Shown in pieces: positions 35,578 to 44,702 of a stretch of 64,000 bases of DNA; position 1 is the first letter of the stretch, and the number at the start of each line of letters is the position of its first letter. A program made the position numbers and the translations under genes. The DNA comes from JANMGV01 sp037440405 (GTDB lineage: Bacteria; Planctomycetota; Planctomycetia; Pirellulales; Pirellulaceae). Below the pieces are notes generated by a model. The model was not told the origin of the DNA, did not search any database, and worked only from the letters and a program-made list of their open reading frames with translations. The DNA lies in assembly GCA_037440405.1 (NCBI GenBank), contig JBBIUE010000017.1, forward strand, positions 1 through 64,000, read 5' to 3'.

Positions 35578-36723
35578 ATGTGGGACTTGATTGTTTTGGG
35601 CATCGGAGGCGTCGGCAGTTCAGCCATCTATCAGGCCGCTCGTCGTGGGTTGAAGGTTCTTGGCATCGAGGCGTTCGAGCCAGCCCACGATCGAGGAAGT
35701 TCGCACGGCGAATCCCGAGTCATTCGGATGGCTTACTTTGAGCATCCGGACTACGTCCCGCTCCTTCGCCGTTCCTATCAATTGTGGACCAACCTCGAGC
35801 GAGCCTGCGGACGAACGCTTTTCCATCGTTGCGGCCTTCTCGAAGTTGGCCCATGTGACGGAATCGTCGTTCCAGGCGTCATTCGCAGTGCCGAACAACA
35901 TGGCTTGCCCATCGAGCGCTTGACGATCGCGCAAGCCGAACAACGCTTTTCAATGTTCTCGATCCCAAGCGACATGGAGATTGTCTTCGAGACGAACGCA
36001 GGGTATCTTCTGGTCGAAGAGTGTGTTCGAACCCAGATCGAACTCTCCTTGCAACTAGGAGCTCATTGTTTGTTTGGACAGCGAGTGCTCGACTGGAGAT
36101 CGGATGGAGAGACGGTTTCCATCACGACCGATTCTGAAGAATACCGAGCCAAACGGTTGATCATCTCCGCTGGATCATGGTCACCAGATGTCCTGAAGCT
36201 TGCTCGCAGTGCTCGTTGGTTCCGAGTGGTGCGGAAACATCTACATTGGTTTGGTGCTGAATCGCATCCATGGTCTGGAGCACCTTGCTTCTTCTTTGAA
36301 GAGCCAGATCGGAGCTTCTTCTATGGCTTTCCCAAGATCAGCGAAGACGGCGTCAAGGTGGCCGAGCATTCCGGAGGCGAAAGCGTTTTGGACCCGTCAA
36401 TTGCCGACCGAACCCGCGATCAACACGACGCGGATCGAGTAAACGATTTCCGACAACGTGTTTTGCGATACACTTCGTCAACCACAACGAGACATGCTAC
36501 CTGCCTGTACACGATGAGCCCTGACGAGAACTTCATCGTCGATGCTCATCCAGAATTTCAAAATGTTGTGTTTGTGGCTGGACTATCCGGACACGGATTC
36601 AAATTCACTCCCGTGCTGGCGGAGATATCGTTAAATTTGGTTTGCGACGGGGGAACATCGTACCCCATTGAGTTTTTGCGACACAATAGACTTGTTACAC
36701 TGTTACCAAATGAAAGCTCCTAG
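35578..36723 (+). CDS. SolA-like FAD-dependent N-methyl amino acid oxidase
   Basis: Flavoenzyme of the monomeric sarcosine/N-methyltryptophan oxidase group; oxidises an N-methylated amino acid, giving formaldehyde and peroxide. The FAD fold starts with LIVLGIGGVGSSAIYQAARR and the GSSHGESRVIRMAYFEH block. Near the C-terminus TCLYTMSPDENFIVD supplies the Cys that carries covalent flavin in this family, and GLSGHGFKFTPVLAEI closes the FAD site. ATG 35578 was chosen directly before the Rossmann strand, 38 bases after ilvC. N-acyl or N-methyl substrate unknown; co-location with ilvC does not prove a shared pathway. Confidence 0.86.
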   Translation: MWDLIVLGIGGVGSSAIYQAARRGLKVLGIEAFEPAHDRGSSHGESRVIRMAYFEHPDYVPLLRRSYQLWTNLERACGRTLFHRCGLLEVGPCDGIVVPGVIRSAEQHGLPIERLTIAQAEQRFSMFSIPSDMEIVFETNAGYLLVEECVRTQIELSLQLGAHCLFGQRVLDWRSDGETVSITTDSEEYRAKRLIISAGSWSPDVLKLARSARWFRVVRKHLHWFGAESHPWSGAPCFFFEEPDRSFFYGFPKISEDGVKVAEHSGGESVLDPSIADRTRDQHDADRVNDFRQRVLRYTSSTTTRHATCLYTMSPDENFIVDAHPEFQNVVFVAGLSGHGFKFTPVLAEISLNLVCDGGTSYPIEFLRHNRLVTLLPNESS

Positions 36724-36743
36724 TTGCGAAAATCGGATCAGCC

Positions 36744-37823
36744 ATGAAATTCAGCAGTTCGATGCATGCGTTCGATTTCATGGAAGTGCGTTCGCTATCC
36801 GTACTTCCTTTTATTACGATCGCGTCCGGCGAGAGCTTTGTTGCGCGACTGGCAATTCAACATGCCATTCAGATATCCAGATTTTCGGAAGACGCCGTTC
36901 GATGGTTTGATGCTGATGACGCTGATTGGCGAAGCGTGCATGATGAACTTTCCACATTCTCCCTGTTTGATACACGCAATCAGAGGGTGGCCGTCGTGTT
37001 CTACGCCGACGATTTTCTTTCTGCAAATCGACTGCACCTCGAGAAGATGATCGAGCGCCCGCCAGAAAATGCGCACTTGTTTTTGAGCGTCCGTTCGATA
37101 CTGAAGACGACTCGTATTTACAAGATGGCGATCGAGCGAGGGATGATCGTTGATTGCTCCCCACCGGAAGCAAAGAAGTTGCAGAAGTGGCTGATGCAGC
37201 GAGCCCTCGGGACGTATCAATTCGAGCTGAGTCCTTCTCAAGCAACCTTTATCTTGGATCGAGTGGGCAACCAGATAGGGCTCCTGGACTGCGAACTTGC
37301 GAAGATTGCCTTGTTCGCAGACGATCAGGGAAGAGTTGACTTAAAGCACTTGCAGGAACTCGTCGGAGGGTGGCGGACCCATACGGCGTTTCAAATTGCC
37401 GAAGCCATCGCCAATGGCCATATCGCCGAAGCCATCACCCATCTTGATCGTTTGCTAAACTCGGGTGAGCATGTTTTGGCGTTGCTTGGTGGCATTTCGT
37501 GGTCACTTCGTCGGTTTGGGTTGGCAGCCCGATTGATTGCTCAAAGTGAACAATATGGCGAGCGTCCGAACATCGGGTCCATCTTAGCGCAAGCAGGCTT
37601 TCGGCCATTTGAAACGGCGAAGGCCGAAAAGCAACTGAAACGAATCGGGCGCCGTCGAGCATTGATGTTGCCGACTTGGATCTGCGATTTGGAAATGGCG
37701 CTCAAGGGATCGCATTCCTCGGATGATCGATCGCGGATGGCTGTCGAATTGTTCATTCTGAGGTTCGGTGATGGAGATTATGCGACGGCACCCCCAAAAA
37801 TGAAGGACACGGTGGCAAGTTGA
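36744..37823 (+). CDS. holA: DNA polymerase III subunit delta
   Basis: Clamp-loader delta subunit that opens the beta clamp. The N-terminal domain I contains PFITIASGESFVARL and VAVVFYADDFLSANRLHLEK, the AAA-like fold without Walker A. The helical middle shows LDRVGNQIGLLDCELAKIAL and the conserved TAFQIAEAIANG turn, and the collar domain has EHVLALLGGISWSLRR. Length 359 fits HolA. The overlap of its stop with the next TTG (TTGA) couples it to glutathione peroxidase. Confidence 0.88.
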   Translation: MKFSSSMHAFDFMEVRSLSVLPFITIASGESFVARLAIQHAIQISRFSEDAVRWFDADDADWRSVHDELSTFSLFDTRNQRVAVVFYADDFLSANRLHLEKMIERPPENAHLFLSVRSILKTTRIYKMAIERGMIVDCSPPEAKKLQKWLMQRALGTYQFELSPSQATFILDRVGNQIGLLDCELAKIALFADDQGRVDLKHLQELVGGWRTHTAFQIAEAIANGHIAEAITHLDRLLNSGEHVLALLGGISWSLRRFGLAARLIAQSEQYGERPNIGSILAQAGFRPFETAKAEKQLKRIGRRRALMLPTWICDLEMALKGSHSSDDRSRMAVELFILRFGDGDYATAPPKMKDTVAS

Positions 37824-38299
37824 ACGTTTTTGACTTCTCCGCGACATCGATCGATGGAACGACAACAGATCTTGCGAAGTACCGAGGCAAAGTGCTGCTG
37901 ATCGTCAATGTTGCTAGTCGTTGCAGTTTCACTCCTCAATACGCCGGCCTTGAGGAGTTGTACCAACGGTACAAGGATCGCGGATTCGAAGTCTTGGGAT
38001 TTCCCTGCAATCAGTTCGGAGGTCAAGAACCGGGCGAAGAGGCAACCATTCGCGAATTTTGCTCGACCAAATATCGCGTCACCTTTCCGATGTTCTCCAA
38101 GATCGAAGTGAATGGTCCCAATACTCATCCGCTCTACGTCTTTCTCAAGGAGCAACGTGCCGGCTGGTTGGGAGTTCGCCGCATCGGCTGGAACTTCGTG
38201 AAGTTTCTTGTCGACCGAGAGGGCAATGTCTTAAATCGTTACAGCACCATGGCGACGCCGGCAAGTATCGCCCCTGCAATCGAAGCTGCTCTGCAGTGA
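37820..38299 (+). CDS. Glutathione peroxidase-family peroxidase
   Basis: Thiol peroxidase of the GPx family, cysteine type. Active-site loop IVNVASRCSFTPQYAGLEEL, with Cys where selenocysteine may occur, then LGFPCNQFGGQEPG with the Gln of the catalytic triad, and WNFVKFLVDREGNV, supplying the Trp. Length 159 matches. It starts with TTG that overlaps the holA stop by four bases. No signal peptide, so it is cytosolic. An imperfect hairpin with a CAGAG/CTCTG stem lies at about 38327-38353, just downstream. Confidence 0.92.
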   Translation: MNVFDFSATSIDGTTTDLAKYRGKVLLIVNVASRCSFTPQYAGLEELYQRYKDRGFEVLGFPCNQFGGQEPGEEATIREFCSTKYRVTFPMFSKIEVNGPNTHPLYVFLKEQRAGWLGVRRIGWNFVKFLVDREGNVLNRYSTMATPASIAPAIEAALQ

Positions 38300-38508
38300 C
38301 AGCAGCATAACCGCTACCTTCGATACCAGAGGATTGTCTCGGATCAATCTCTGAGAGATCGGATTCGGATCCGGTTGGATGATTGCATCGCTGGATTTCT
38401 GACCTATCCTCCTTCTGTGGCATAGAGGAATAGCGATCGGGCCGCATTAGGTCATCGGATCGAAATGTCGCTTGGGAATTTCATCCGTGAACTGGAGGTG
38501 GAAGCCTT

Positions 38509-38937
38509 TTGTCCGCGCCTGCGAACGTTCGTTCTTCGGAGGAAGCGAGAAAAAACAAGCAGTCCACGCCAAAACAGGAGTTGATAGTGAACCTTTGCGA
38601 TCTCATCGTCAGCATTCAGAAACTTCGTCCAGAGGCGGATGCGCAGACATTGGCAAGGATCGCGCTGCTCTTGCTAAATGAGCAGCCGAAGTTTGATGGA
38701 CTGGACCGCTCGGAGACACTGGAACGTCGCATTCAATTGCTCTTGGGCCGACTTCAAGCGGCTCACGATCAACATTCAGCCGTAGCCGACGAGCTTGAAA
38801 ATCTTGCCGCGACAAGCCCCTGCGAGTTTTCTCCAAGCCATGTTTGGACTCTGATTCGAGCCATCAAAGTTCAGAGTCAAATTATCAATCTCTACCTGGA
38901 ACCTGTAGCTCAGACCAACAATTCCGCATTACTTTAA
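38509..38937 (+). CDS. Small hypothetical helical protein
   Basis: Unrecognised 142-residue protein, probably all helical and cytosolic. A polar N-terminus is followed by ELIVNLCDLIVSIQKLRPEA, a Leu/Arg-rich helix ETLERRIQLLLGRLQAAHD, and a third helix near residues 108-135. The TTG start has a clear GGAGG eight bases upstream (38494-38500), which argues for a genuine gene. It stands alone, ending immediately before the hairpin at 38942. Confidence 0.6.
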   Translation: MSAPANVRSSEEARKNKQSTPKQELIVNLCDLIVSIQKLRPEADAQTLARIALLLLNEQPKFDGLDRSETLERRIQLLLGRLQAAHDQHSAVADELENLAATSPCEFSPSHVWTLIRAIKVQSQIINLYLEPVAQTNNSALL

Positions 38938-38941
38938 GGAA

Positions 38942-38966
38942 AACGCCGTCGCAAAGCGACGGCGTT
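38942..38966 (-). terminator. Perfect 11-bp hairpin ending the PEP-CTERM gene
   Basis: AACGCCGTCGC pairs perfectly with GCGACGGCGTT across an AAA loop. Read on the minus strand it is followed by TTTCCTTAAAG, a moderately T-rich tail, as expected for the terminator of the PEP-CTERM gene that ends at 39018. It may also serve the plus-strand hypothetical gene, which ends five bases before it. Confidence 0.8.
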
Positions 38967-39017
38967 CAGAAAAGCACACAGTACAAACCTCTAAGAGATG
39001 CGGGCGAAAAGAGCTCC

Positions 39018-39980
39018 TTAGGATTTCTTGCGAATTCGTCTGAAAGCCAAGCCACCCATCGACAGCGTTGCCAACAAACCCATGGTGGCTGGCTCAGGAA
39101 TGACTGCACCGACCGGCCCGGCAATCGTGAACGTACCATTGCTAACGTCAGCTCCACTCGAGAAGACCGACGCAACCATAGTGTACGTATCCCCAGCATT
39201 CATGTTCAGCCACATGCTCGAGCTGTTCGCGTCTCCTAAATCGCCAATATCATCAAGACCAACTAGATTTGTGAGCGGACTGAGAGGGTTAAACGCGCCG
39301 TTGTACACGAACAGATAGCCGTCGGCACCGCCCGTATACAAGCCGAAATGGTGAGCCCCGGATGCGGTCGCGGTATAGCTAAGCGTTTGATAACGATAGG
39401 TACCTGCGGAGGAAAGCCCAGTTAGCGACGATGGGCGTCGGGACATCGATGGTCCTCCAATCGTATTCACTGCTACTGGTGTGATCACATCGGTAGCAAA
39501 GTGCACCGCAGCATTGGCGAGATTCGCACTGCTTCCGCCGAATGTCTGCCGCAGCCCAACGGAATAAATGCCACCTAGATCAGCAGCGGCAACATCAGCC
39601 AAGTAAGTCACCGCGCCCATCCCTGTGGGCGATGTTGTGTTGTTGGACCATGTGCTCGCGGCTGGAGCACCAAAAGTATAAGCGGACCCATTACCTAAGC
39701 CACCCATCGCCCGCTGAAGACCCCCCCCTCCGAGATTGGTCAATCCAGTGATTTGAACCCGAAACTCGTTCGACCAAGGGTCACCTCCGGCGACGCTCCA
39801 ATCCCCCGTGACATAGAAAGCTCGAGCACGACCAGAAGCACCGGTAGTATCGATACTGTAAAACGCCGCAGTCGTTGTTATGGTTGCTGGTGAAAAACCG
39901 TAGGTAAAAATTGCCGCGCTCAAGACGCTTTCGAAACTGATCGAAAGTGCGATAGCGACTAGAAAAAGCCACTTTCTCAT
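39018..39980 (-). CDS. PEP-CTERM secreted protein
   Basis: Exported protein with a signal peptide (MRKWLFLVAIALSISFESV) and the PEP-CTERM tail VIPEPATMGLLATLSMGG plus FRRIRKK, the tripartite signal cut by an exosortase and typical of EPS-making bacteria. The roughly 275 residues between are beta-rich, Gly/Ser/Thr-rich and acidic, with no Cys in the mature part. ATG 39980 was chosen at the signal peptide. An eight-base G run in the coding strand (39721-39728) codes GGGG. No exosortase gene is seen in the window. Confidence 0.88.
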   Translation of the reverse strand: MRKWLFLVAIALSISFESVLSAAIFTYGFSPATITTTAAFYSIDTTGASGRARAFYVTGDWSVAGGDPWSNEFRVQITGLTNLGGGGLQRAMGGLGNGSAYTFGAPAASTWSNNTTSPTGMGAVTYLADVAAADLGGIYSVGLRQTFGGSSANLANAAVHFATDVITPVAVNTIGGPSMSRRPSSLTGLSSAGTYRYQTLSYTATASGAHHFGLYTGGADGYLFVYNGAFNPLSPLTNLVGLDDIGDLGDANSSSMWLNMNAGDTYTMVASVFSSGADVSNGTFTIAGPVGAVIPEPATMGLLATLSMGGLAFRRIRKKS

Positions 39981-40888
39981 AAATTGACCCTCATAGCTGA
40001 AAATGATCACAAGTGATTCAATTCGTTGCGGCATTCCGATGCGAGATCTTGCAGACGCGCAAACGCGCAGGCGACAGACCTAAATTTCGCCACAACTCCT
40101 TCAGACTGACATAAATTTGTTCAAGTTCAAGAGATCTAAACAGAATTTTCCTCGAATGTTTCCATTTTCTTCACAAGATACTCAAAATGAGATTTCCCAA
40201 TACAACGTCAGCAACGTTGATTCGATTGCCAGACCGGAGGTTGAAGCATTCCATTCTGAGGTCAATTCGATTTGCCAAGAAGCATGGCATCCCGCTGAGA
40301 GAACAAGGAAGGGCTCGAAATCAGTTCTTGCCTTGGAAACGCTGCATGTTTTCCAAATCGCGCAACCGAGCACTGGAAGGAATCGGCAATCGATTTGAAG
40401 CTCCGCCTGCCAGATAGAACCCGGAAAGAAGGGATGGGATGGTCGAGAGGATTCCGGCGATTTCACCAACGATATTGCAGGCAGCGCGTTATCCGCTTGT
40501 CCGTGCAGGCACATTCATGTCTCTTTTCCCAGTGGCCTTCGGAACCCTCATTTCAGAGAAGTCGTTCACTTGGAGCGGTATACCCTTGAAAGGTTGGCCA
40601 ATTCGGCATCGCAGTCCCGTTCACCACTCAAAAGGAGTGTGTCGACGATTCAAATTTGCGGAAAGGGAAAACTGTGCTGCCCGCCGAAATTGAAAGTTTG
40701 CGAAAGAAGGGGAAGAATTTGCTTTCGGCAGTGGGCGCTTTCGTTTGGCGTGACAAAGATGGTTTTTCGTTTACAATGAGTTACGATGACGTTTCAGATC
40801 AGGATGCCGTCTCCGCCTGCGAACCTTGGTTCGTTTCGGGGAAATAGGATCTGAGTCAGCATTCTCCTCCATCTTTGGTTGACTTCGA
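39981..40888. other. Gene-poor gap before the second glycan locus
   Basis: About 900 bases between divergent genes. Several short open frames overlap each other on both strands; the best is 40656-40847 on the plus strand, a possible 63-residue acidic peptide starting with TTG, but without a family or ribosome site. The sequence near 40050-40190 is A/T-rich. The promoter of the WecA-type operon and that of the PEP-CTERM gene should be here. I see no repeat or RNA gene. Confidence 0.5.
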
Positions 40889-42496
40889 ATGAGTTTACTG
40901 ACCGTTTTCGAGTCTGCCCAGCAGCAGCTTTGTGCCTTGCTTGGTGGTTTCCTGATCGCCGTTCTGATCACACCGATCGTTCGGAAGGTGGCCATACGCT
41001 TTGGACTGGTTGACCGACCCGATCCTGAGAGGAAGTTGCATCGAGAGCCGATTGCGTTGTCGGGTGGTGTAGCCGTTTTTCTCAGTTTGATACTTTCTGC
41101 GGGCTTGGCAACGTTAGCATCGGAATCGGTGCGAACAGCCGTGCTTAAGTTGCCTTGGCATGTCATCGGACTCGGCATTGCTTCAACGGGAATCGTCCTT
41201 TTAGGTCTCGTGGATGATGCCATCGTCATTCGTGGGCGTCAGAAACTGGCAGGCCAAGTTGTACTTGTGGCGATTTTGGTTGCATGTGGTTTCCGAATGG
41301 AGACAGTTTCCATTTTTGGATGGAGCACCGACCTTGGCCTATTGGTTATTCCGATCTCAATGGGATGGTTGCTTCTCACCATCAACGCCCTGAATTTGAT
41401 TGATGGTGCGGACGGGCTTTGTTCTACTGTAGGCTGGACGGCAAGTGCTGGGATTGCCGCCATGGCAACGATTGGCAGTCATTCGGTCGAAGGAGCGATT
41501 GCCGCCGGATTGTGCGGCTCCCTCTTAGGCTTCCTTGTTTACAACTTCCCGCCAGCCAAGATATTTCTTGGAGACGCCGGGAGCATGCTTATCGGTTTGC
41601 TCCTGGGGGCCTTGGCTTTGAGAACGAATCTTGCGGGTGCAACTGCTATCTCGCTACTCGGAACCGTCGCGGTTTTGGCCATTCCCATTTTTGATTCGAG
41701 CATGGCTATCATCCGGAGAAAATTCACGGGAAGAAGCATCTTCACCGTCGACCGAGGACATCTCCATCACAATTTGCTCAGAGCTGGCTGGAGTAGTTCC
41801 GGATTGGTGGTTTTGATGACGGCTCTCTGCGGAATAACCGCCATCGGTGCTTTCCTGGGCATTGCGTTTCAAAATGAGCTGGTTGCATTGATTTCGATGG
41901 CGACTGTGTTGGGCTCGCTTGTGGCCAGTCGCATTTTTGGTTTCGCTGAAATGAAACTCGTTGTCAATCGAGCCATCCATTTTGGTGGGAGTTTATTTAC
42001 ACGGCGTAAGGCTTGTCCCGAAGCAGTCGTCCAGCAGACGGTTCGACTTCAAGGGAATCGTTCCTGGGAAATCATCTGGCAATCGATCACGGAGTTCGCT
42101 CAAAAGCATGGCTTGGCGCGGATCTGCCTCGATCTCAATATGCCTTGGCTACATGAAGGCTTTCATGCGAATTGGCAAAAGAGTCGAATGCCAGAAACGG
42201 TTGATCGATGGACAACGACCATTCCCATTGTCTGCGCCGGACGGATGCTTGGACGCTTAGAACTGATTGGCAACACGAAGTCGGGCAATGTGTTCGAGAT
42301 ATTGGGGCAGCTTGCTGAGCTTCTGGAAGACCTTCAGCCTCAGATCACAAAGCTAAGCTCGATGGAAGCCGTCGTGGCGGCAATTGAGAATGCATCCGAA
42401 AACAACGATCACAACGTATTTGCTGATGAATCGGAGTTGGAGCAAATTGATGAAGGAATGACGCTCCTCGCTTCGGAGCAGGTGGCGCGGATTTGA
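40889..42496 (+). CDS. WecA-type polyprenyl-phosphate GlcNAc-1-phosphate transferase with C-terminal extension
   Basis: Initiates glycan assembly by moving a HexNAc 1-phosphate from its UDP donor to undecaprenyl phosphate. The first about 360 residues are a MraY/WecA membrane enzyme with around ten helices. Motifs include FGLVDRPDPERKLHREPIAL, LLGLVDDAI (Mg-binding DD), LNLIDGADGL, VYNFPPAKIFLGDAGSMLIG, and the cytosolic RGHLHHNLL, the His signature of WecA. An extra soluble tail of about 165 residues, with no family I know, includes EIIWQSITEFAQKHGLARIC and ends acidic. WecA is normally about 360 residues. First gene of the second locus; a TTG/ATG small open frame overlaps its stop. Confidence 0.9.
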   Translation: MSLLTVFESAQQQLCALLGGFLIAVLITPIVRKVAIRFGLVDRPDPERKLHREPIALSGGVAVFLSLILSAGLATLASESVRTAVLKLPWHVIGLGIASTGIVLLGLVDDAIVIRGRQKLAGQVVLVAILVACGFRMETVSIFGWSTDLGLLVIPISMGWLLLTINALNLIDGADGLCSTVGWTASAGIAAMATIGSHSVEGAIAAGLCGSLLGFLVYNFPPAKIFLGDAGSMLIGLLLGALALRTNLAGATAISLLGTVAVLAIPIFDSSMAIIRRKFTGRSIFTVDRGHLHHNLLRAGWSSSGLVVLMTALCGITAIGAFLGIAFQNELVALISMATVLGSLVASRIFGFAEMKLVVNRAIHFGGSLFTRRKACPEAVVQQTVRLQGNRSWEIIWQSITEFAQKHGLARICLDLNMPWLHEGFHANWQKSRMPETVDRWTTTIPIVCAGRMLGRLELIGNTKSGNVFEILGQLAELLEDLQPQITKLSSMEAVVAAIENASENNDHNVFADESELEQIDEGMTLLASEQVARI

Positions 42497-42684
42497 CGAT
42501 GGCAATCATCCCGCGGATCATCTATGCAGTCTTGCTGCTCGCTCCCAGTGCCTACCGATTTCTCGTCAATTGGCGAGGAATATCTTTCGATGGAAGGACG
42601 TGTCACGATAGGCGAAAGCGGGGGGAATGTACCTGCTGCGAGTCTTGGGCAAGAGGGAAGGAGCGAGTTTTGTTCCCTTCCAAG

Positions 42685-42711
42685 CGGCCATCATTTTCAA
42701 AATGTTGGCCG
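42685..42711. promoter_or_regulatory. 27-bp near-perfect palindrome in the operon leader
   Basis: CGGCCATCATTTTC reads on to AAAATGTTGGCCG. The two 13-base arms pair at 12 positions, with only one mismatch (T opposite T) around a single central base. It lies 60 bases before the NusG-paralogue start. With no room for a loop it looks more like a dimer-binding operator than a terminator, but as RNA it could fold and act as a pause or antitermination signal. Confidence 0.5.
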
Positions 42712-42770
42712 TGACATAGGTTGAATATAACTCGGAACGCTTTGTAGCTTCATGGAAGCGAAGCGCTACG

Positions 42771-43400
42771 ATGGCAAAAGATGGGATAGAGGCCACCCAC
42801 GGGAACGAAGTGTGCCCCGACCAGGCCGAAATTAAAAGCATTGAACGTATGCCACTGCTCAAACCTGAAATCGATTTGTGGCCGATCGATCTACTCGAAT
42901 CGGCTTCTGCCAAGCAGCAAGACTGGTGGTGCATGTACACCCTCGCTCGGCAAGAGAAGAAGCTGATGCGAAAGCTGGTAGAGCTGGAGATTCCATTCTA
43001 TGGCCCGACCATCAGTCGGCGCTATCGATCGCCAAACGGAAAACTACGATTAAGCACTGAGCCCCTCTTTCCCAACTATGTATTTGTATGTGGCGACTCC
43101 GAGACTCGCTACCAAACAGTTTGCACGGGGACGGTAAGCCGCTGGGAGGAAGTTCGCTGCCCACATGAATTGCTCGAGGACTTACTCCAGATTCATGCTC
43201 TCATCGAAACGGGGGCACCTCTTTCTCCCGAACGCCGTATCGTCGAGGGTCAGAAGGTCCGCGTACGCTCCGGCGTCTTCAAAGGATTTGAAGGGACGGT
43301 CATGCGTCGAGAGAATGAGGTGCGCTTGCTGATATCGGTGCGCTACATGGGTCAGGGCGCCAGCGTCGCCCTTGATGATTGTCAGGTCGATCCCGTTTGA
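42771..43400 (+). CDS. NusG/RfaH-family transcription antiterminator
   Basis: Specialised NusG paralogue that rides RNA polymerase and suppresses termination in long surface-polysaccharide operons (the RfaH, UpxY and LoaP families are the models). After a variable first 45 residues, the NGN domain runs DWWCMYTLARQEKKLMRKLV to LFPNYVFVCGDSE. The C-terminal KOW domain is GQKVRVRSGVFKGFEGTVMR near residue 162. Housekeeping NusG is expected elsewhere. It lies directly upstream of gmd (seven bases) and downstream of the palindrome at 42685. The target operon is inferred to be 43408 onwards. Confidence 0.87.
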   Translation: MAKDGIEATHGNEVCPDQAEIKSIERMPLLKPEIDLWPIDLLESASAKQQDWWCMYTLARQEKKLMRKLVELEIPFYGPTISRRYRSPNGKLRLSTEPLFPNYVFVCGDSETRYQTVCTGTVSRWEEVRCPHELLEDLLQIHALIETGAPLSPERRIVEGQKVRVRSGVFKGFEGTVMRRENEVRLLISVRYMGQGASVALDDCQVDPV

Positions 43401-43407
43401 GTAGCAA

Positions 43408-44457
43408 ATGTCGGTCAGAAAAGTTGCCTTAATTACTGGCATCACTGGTCAGGATGGTTCCTATCTTGCTGAGTTCCTCCTCGGCAAGGGGTACATCGTG
43501 CATGGCTTGGTGCGACGAGTAAGCCAGCCCTTGCCCGACTATTTGAATCGCTTGCGGCAGGAGGAAACCCATCGCGATCGCATCTTCCTGCATTCGGGAG
43601 ACGTGACCGATAGTGCGTCCGTATTGCGAGTTGTCTTGGATTCCGAACCAGACGAAATCTACAACTTGGCAGCCCAGAGTGATGTTCGGCAATCGTTTGA
43701 TCAGCCCGCACTGACACTTTCCGTTGTCGGCCTTGGAACATTGAACCTCCTCGAAGCGGCCCGAGCATTGGATCAACGAAAACCGGTACGTTTTTATCAG
43801 GCAAGCTCGTCGGAGATGTTCGGGATGGTGACGGTGTCTCCGCAAAACGAACGAACGCCTTTCAATCCGCAAAGTCCTTATGCCTGTGCGAAAGTCTATG
43901 CCCATTTTCAGACCGCGAATTATCGGCGAGCCTATCAATTGTTCGCGGTCAGCGGCATCCTGTTTAATCACGAGTCGCCTCGACGCGGAGAGAATTTTGT
44001 TACTCGAAAAATCACGCGAGCCGCAACCAGGATCAAGCTGGGACTGCAAGACGAGTTGCGACTCGGCAATTTGGATGCTTGCCGCGATTGGGGCTATGCT
44101 CCTGATTACGTCGAAGCCATGTGGTTGATGCTGCAACAAGAGGAACCCGATGATTTCGTGATTGCGACCAGAAAATCGCATTCCGTGCGCGACGTTCTAG
44201 ATAGGGCATTCACGCAACTGGAGCTGGACTGGCGCAAATTCGTGCGTGTTGACGAAAGCAATTTTCGCCCTTCGGATGTGCCCAGGCTCGTCGGTGATTT
44301 CAGCAAGGCGCAGTCCCGTCTGGGGTGGGCCCCGTCGACAAGCTTTGATGAGCTGATACGCAAGATGGTCGGCAGCGATCTGGAGCTCGCGGAACGTGAG
44401 TCGGAAGAGCGTGCTGACGGGGATCGTTCGACATCCCATCAACCTGTACAATCGTAA
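43408..44457 (+). CDS. gmd: GDP-mannose 4,6-dehydratase
   Basis: Makes GDP-4-keto-6-deoxymannose, precursor of fucose, rhamnose and perosamine-type sugars. Rossmann motif TGITGQDGSYLAEFLLGKGY, then NLAAQSDVRQSFDQP, the catalytic SSSEMFG and YACAKVYAH (Tyr-x3-Lys), and NHESPRRGENFVTRKITRA, all characteristic of GMD. Length 349 is normal. No GDP-fucose synthase, GDP-perosamine or GDP-rhamnose enzyme is seen in the window, so the final sugar is unknown. Confidence 0.93.
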   Translation: MSVRKVALITGITGQDGSYLAEFLLGKGYIVHGLVRRVSQPLPDYLNRLRQEETHRDRIFLHSGDVTDSASVLRVVLDSEPDEIYNLAAQSDVRQSFDQPALTLSVVGLGTLNLLEAARALDQRKPVRFYQASSSEMFGMVTVSPQNERTPFNPQSPYACAKVYAHFQTANYRRAYQLFAVSGILFNHESPRRGENFVTRKITRAATRIKLGLQDELRLGNLDACRDWGYAPDYVEAMWLMLQQEEPDDFVIATRKSHSVRDVLDRAFTQLELDWRKFVRVDESNFRPSDVPRLVGDFSKAQSRLGWAPSTSFDELIRKMVGSDLELAERESEERADGDRSTSHQPVQS

Positions 44458-44702
44458 AATCCGAATTTCTTTCACAGAGGACTGAATATCGAACAAATCC
44501 CTGACCGAATCATCACGATCACGATGGGCATTCCTCACGATTCGCTGCGAGGAACTCAGTCGTTTTCACATCCTTTGGACAGATGAACAGGTAAGCGATG
44601 TTGCTCGATTCACAAACGATCCTTCATGCTTCTGACACGGCAACAAAGAATTCGGCAGGGCTTGCGTGCAAGTCGACTCCAGTCGTCACAGGAGCGCGTG
44701 CG

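Noticed and set aside
38327..38353. Imperfect hairpin after the peroxidase gene as terminator
   Set aside because: Stem carries a bulge and no T-run follows; mentioned but not called.
40182..40847. Several overlapping small frames in the 39981-40888 gap
   Set aside because: Conflict with each other on both strands; none shows a motif or ribosome site. The 40656 frame remains a remote possibility.
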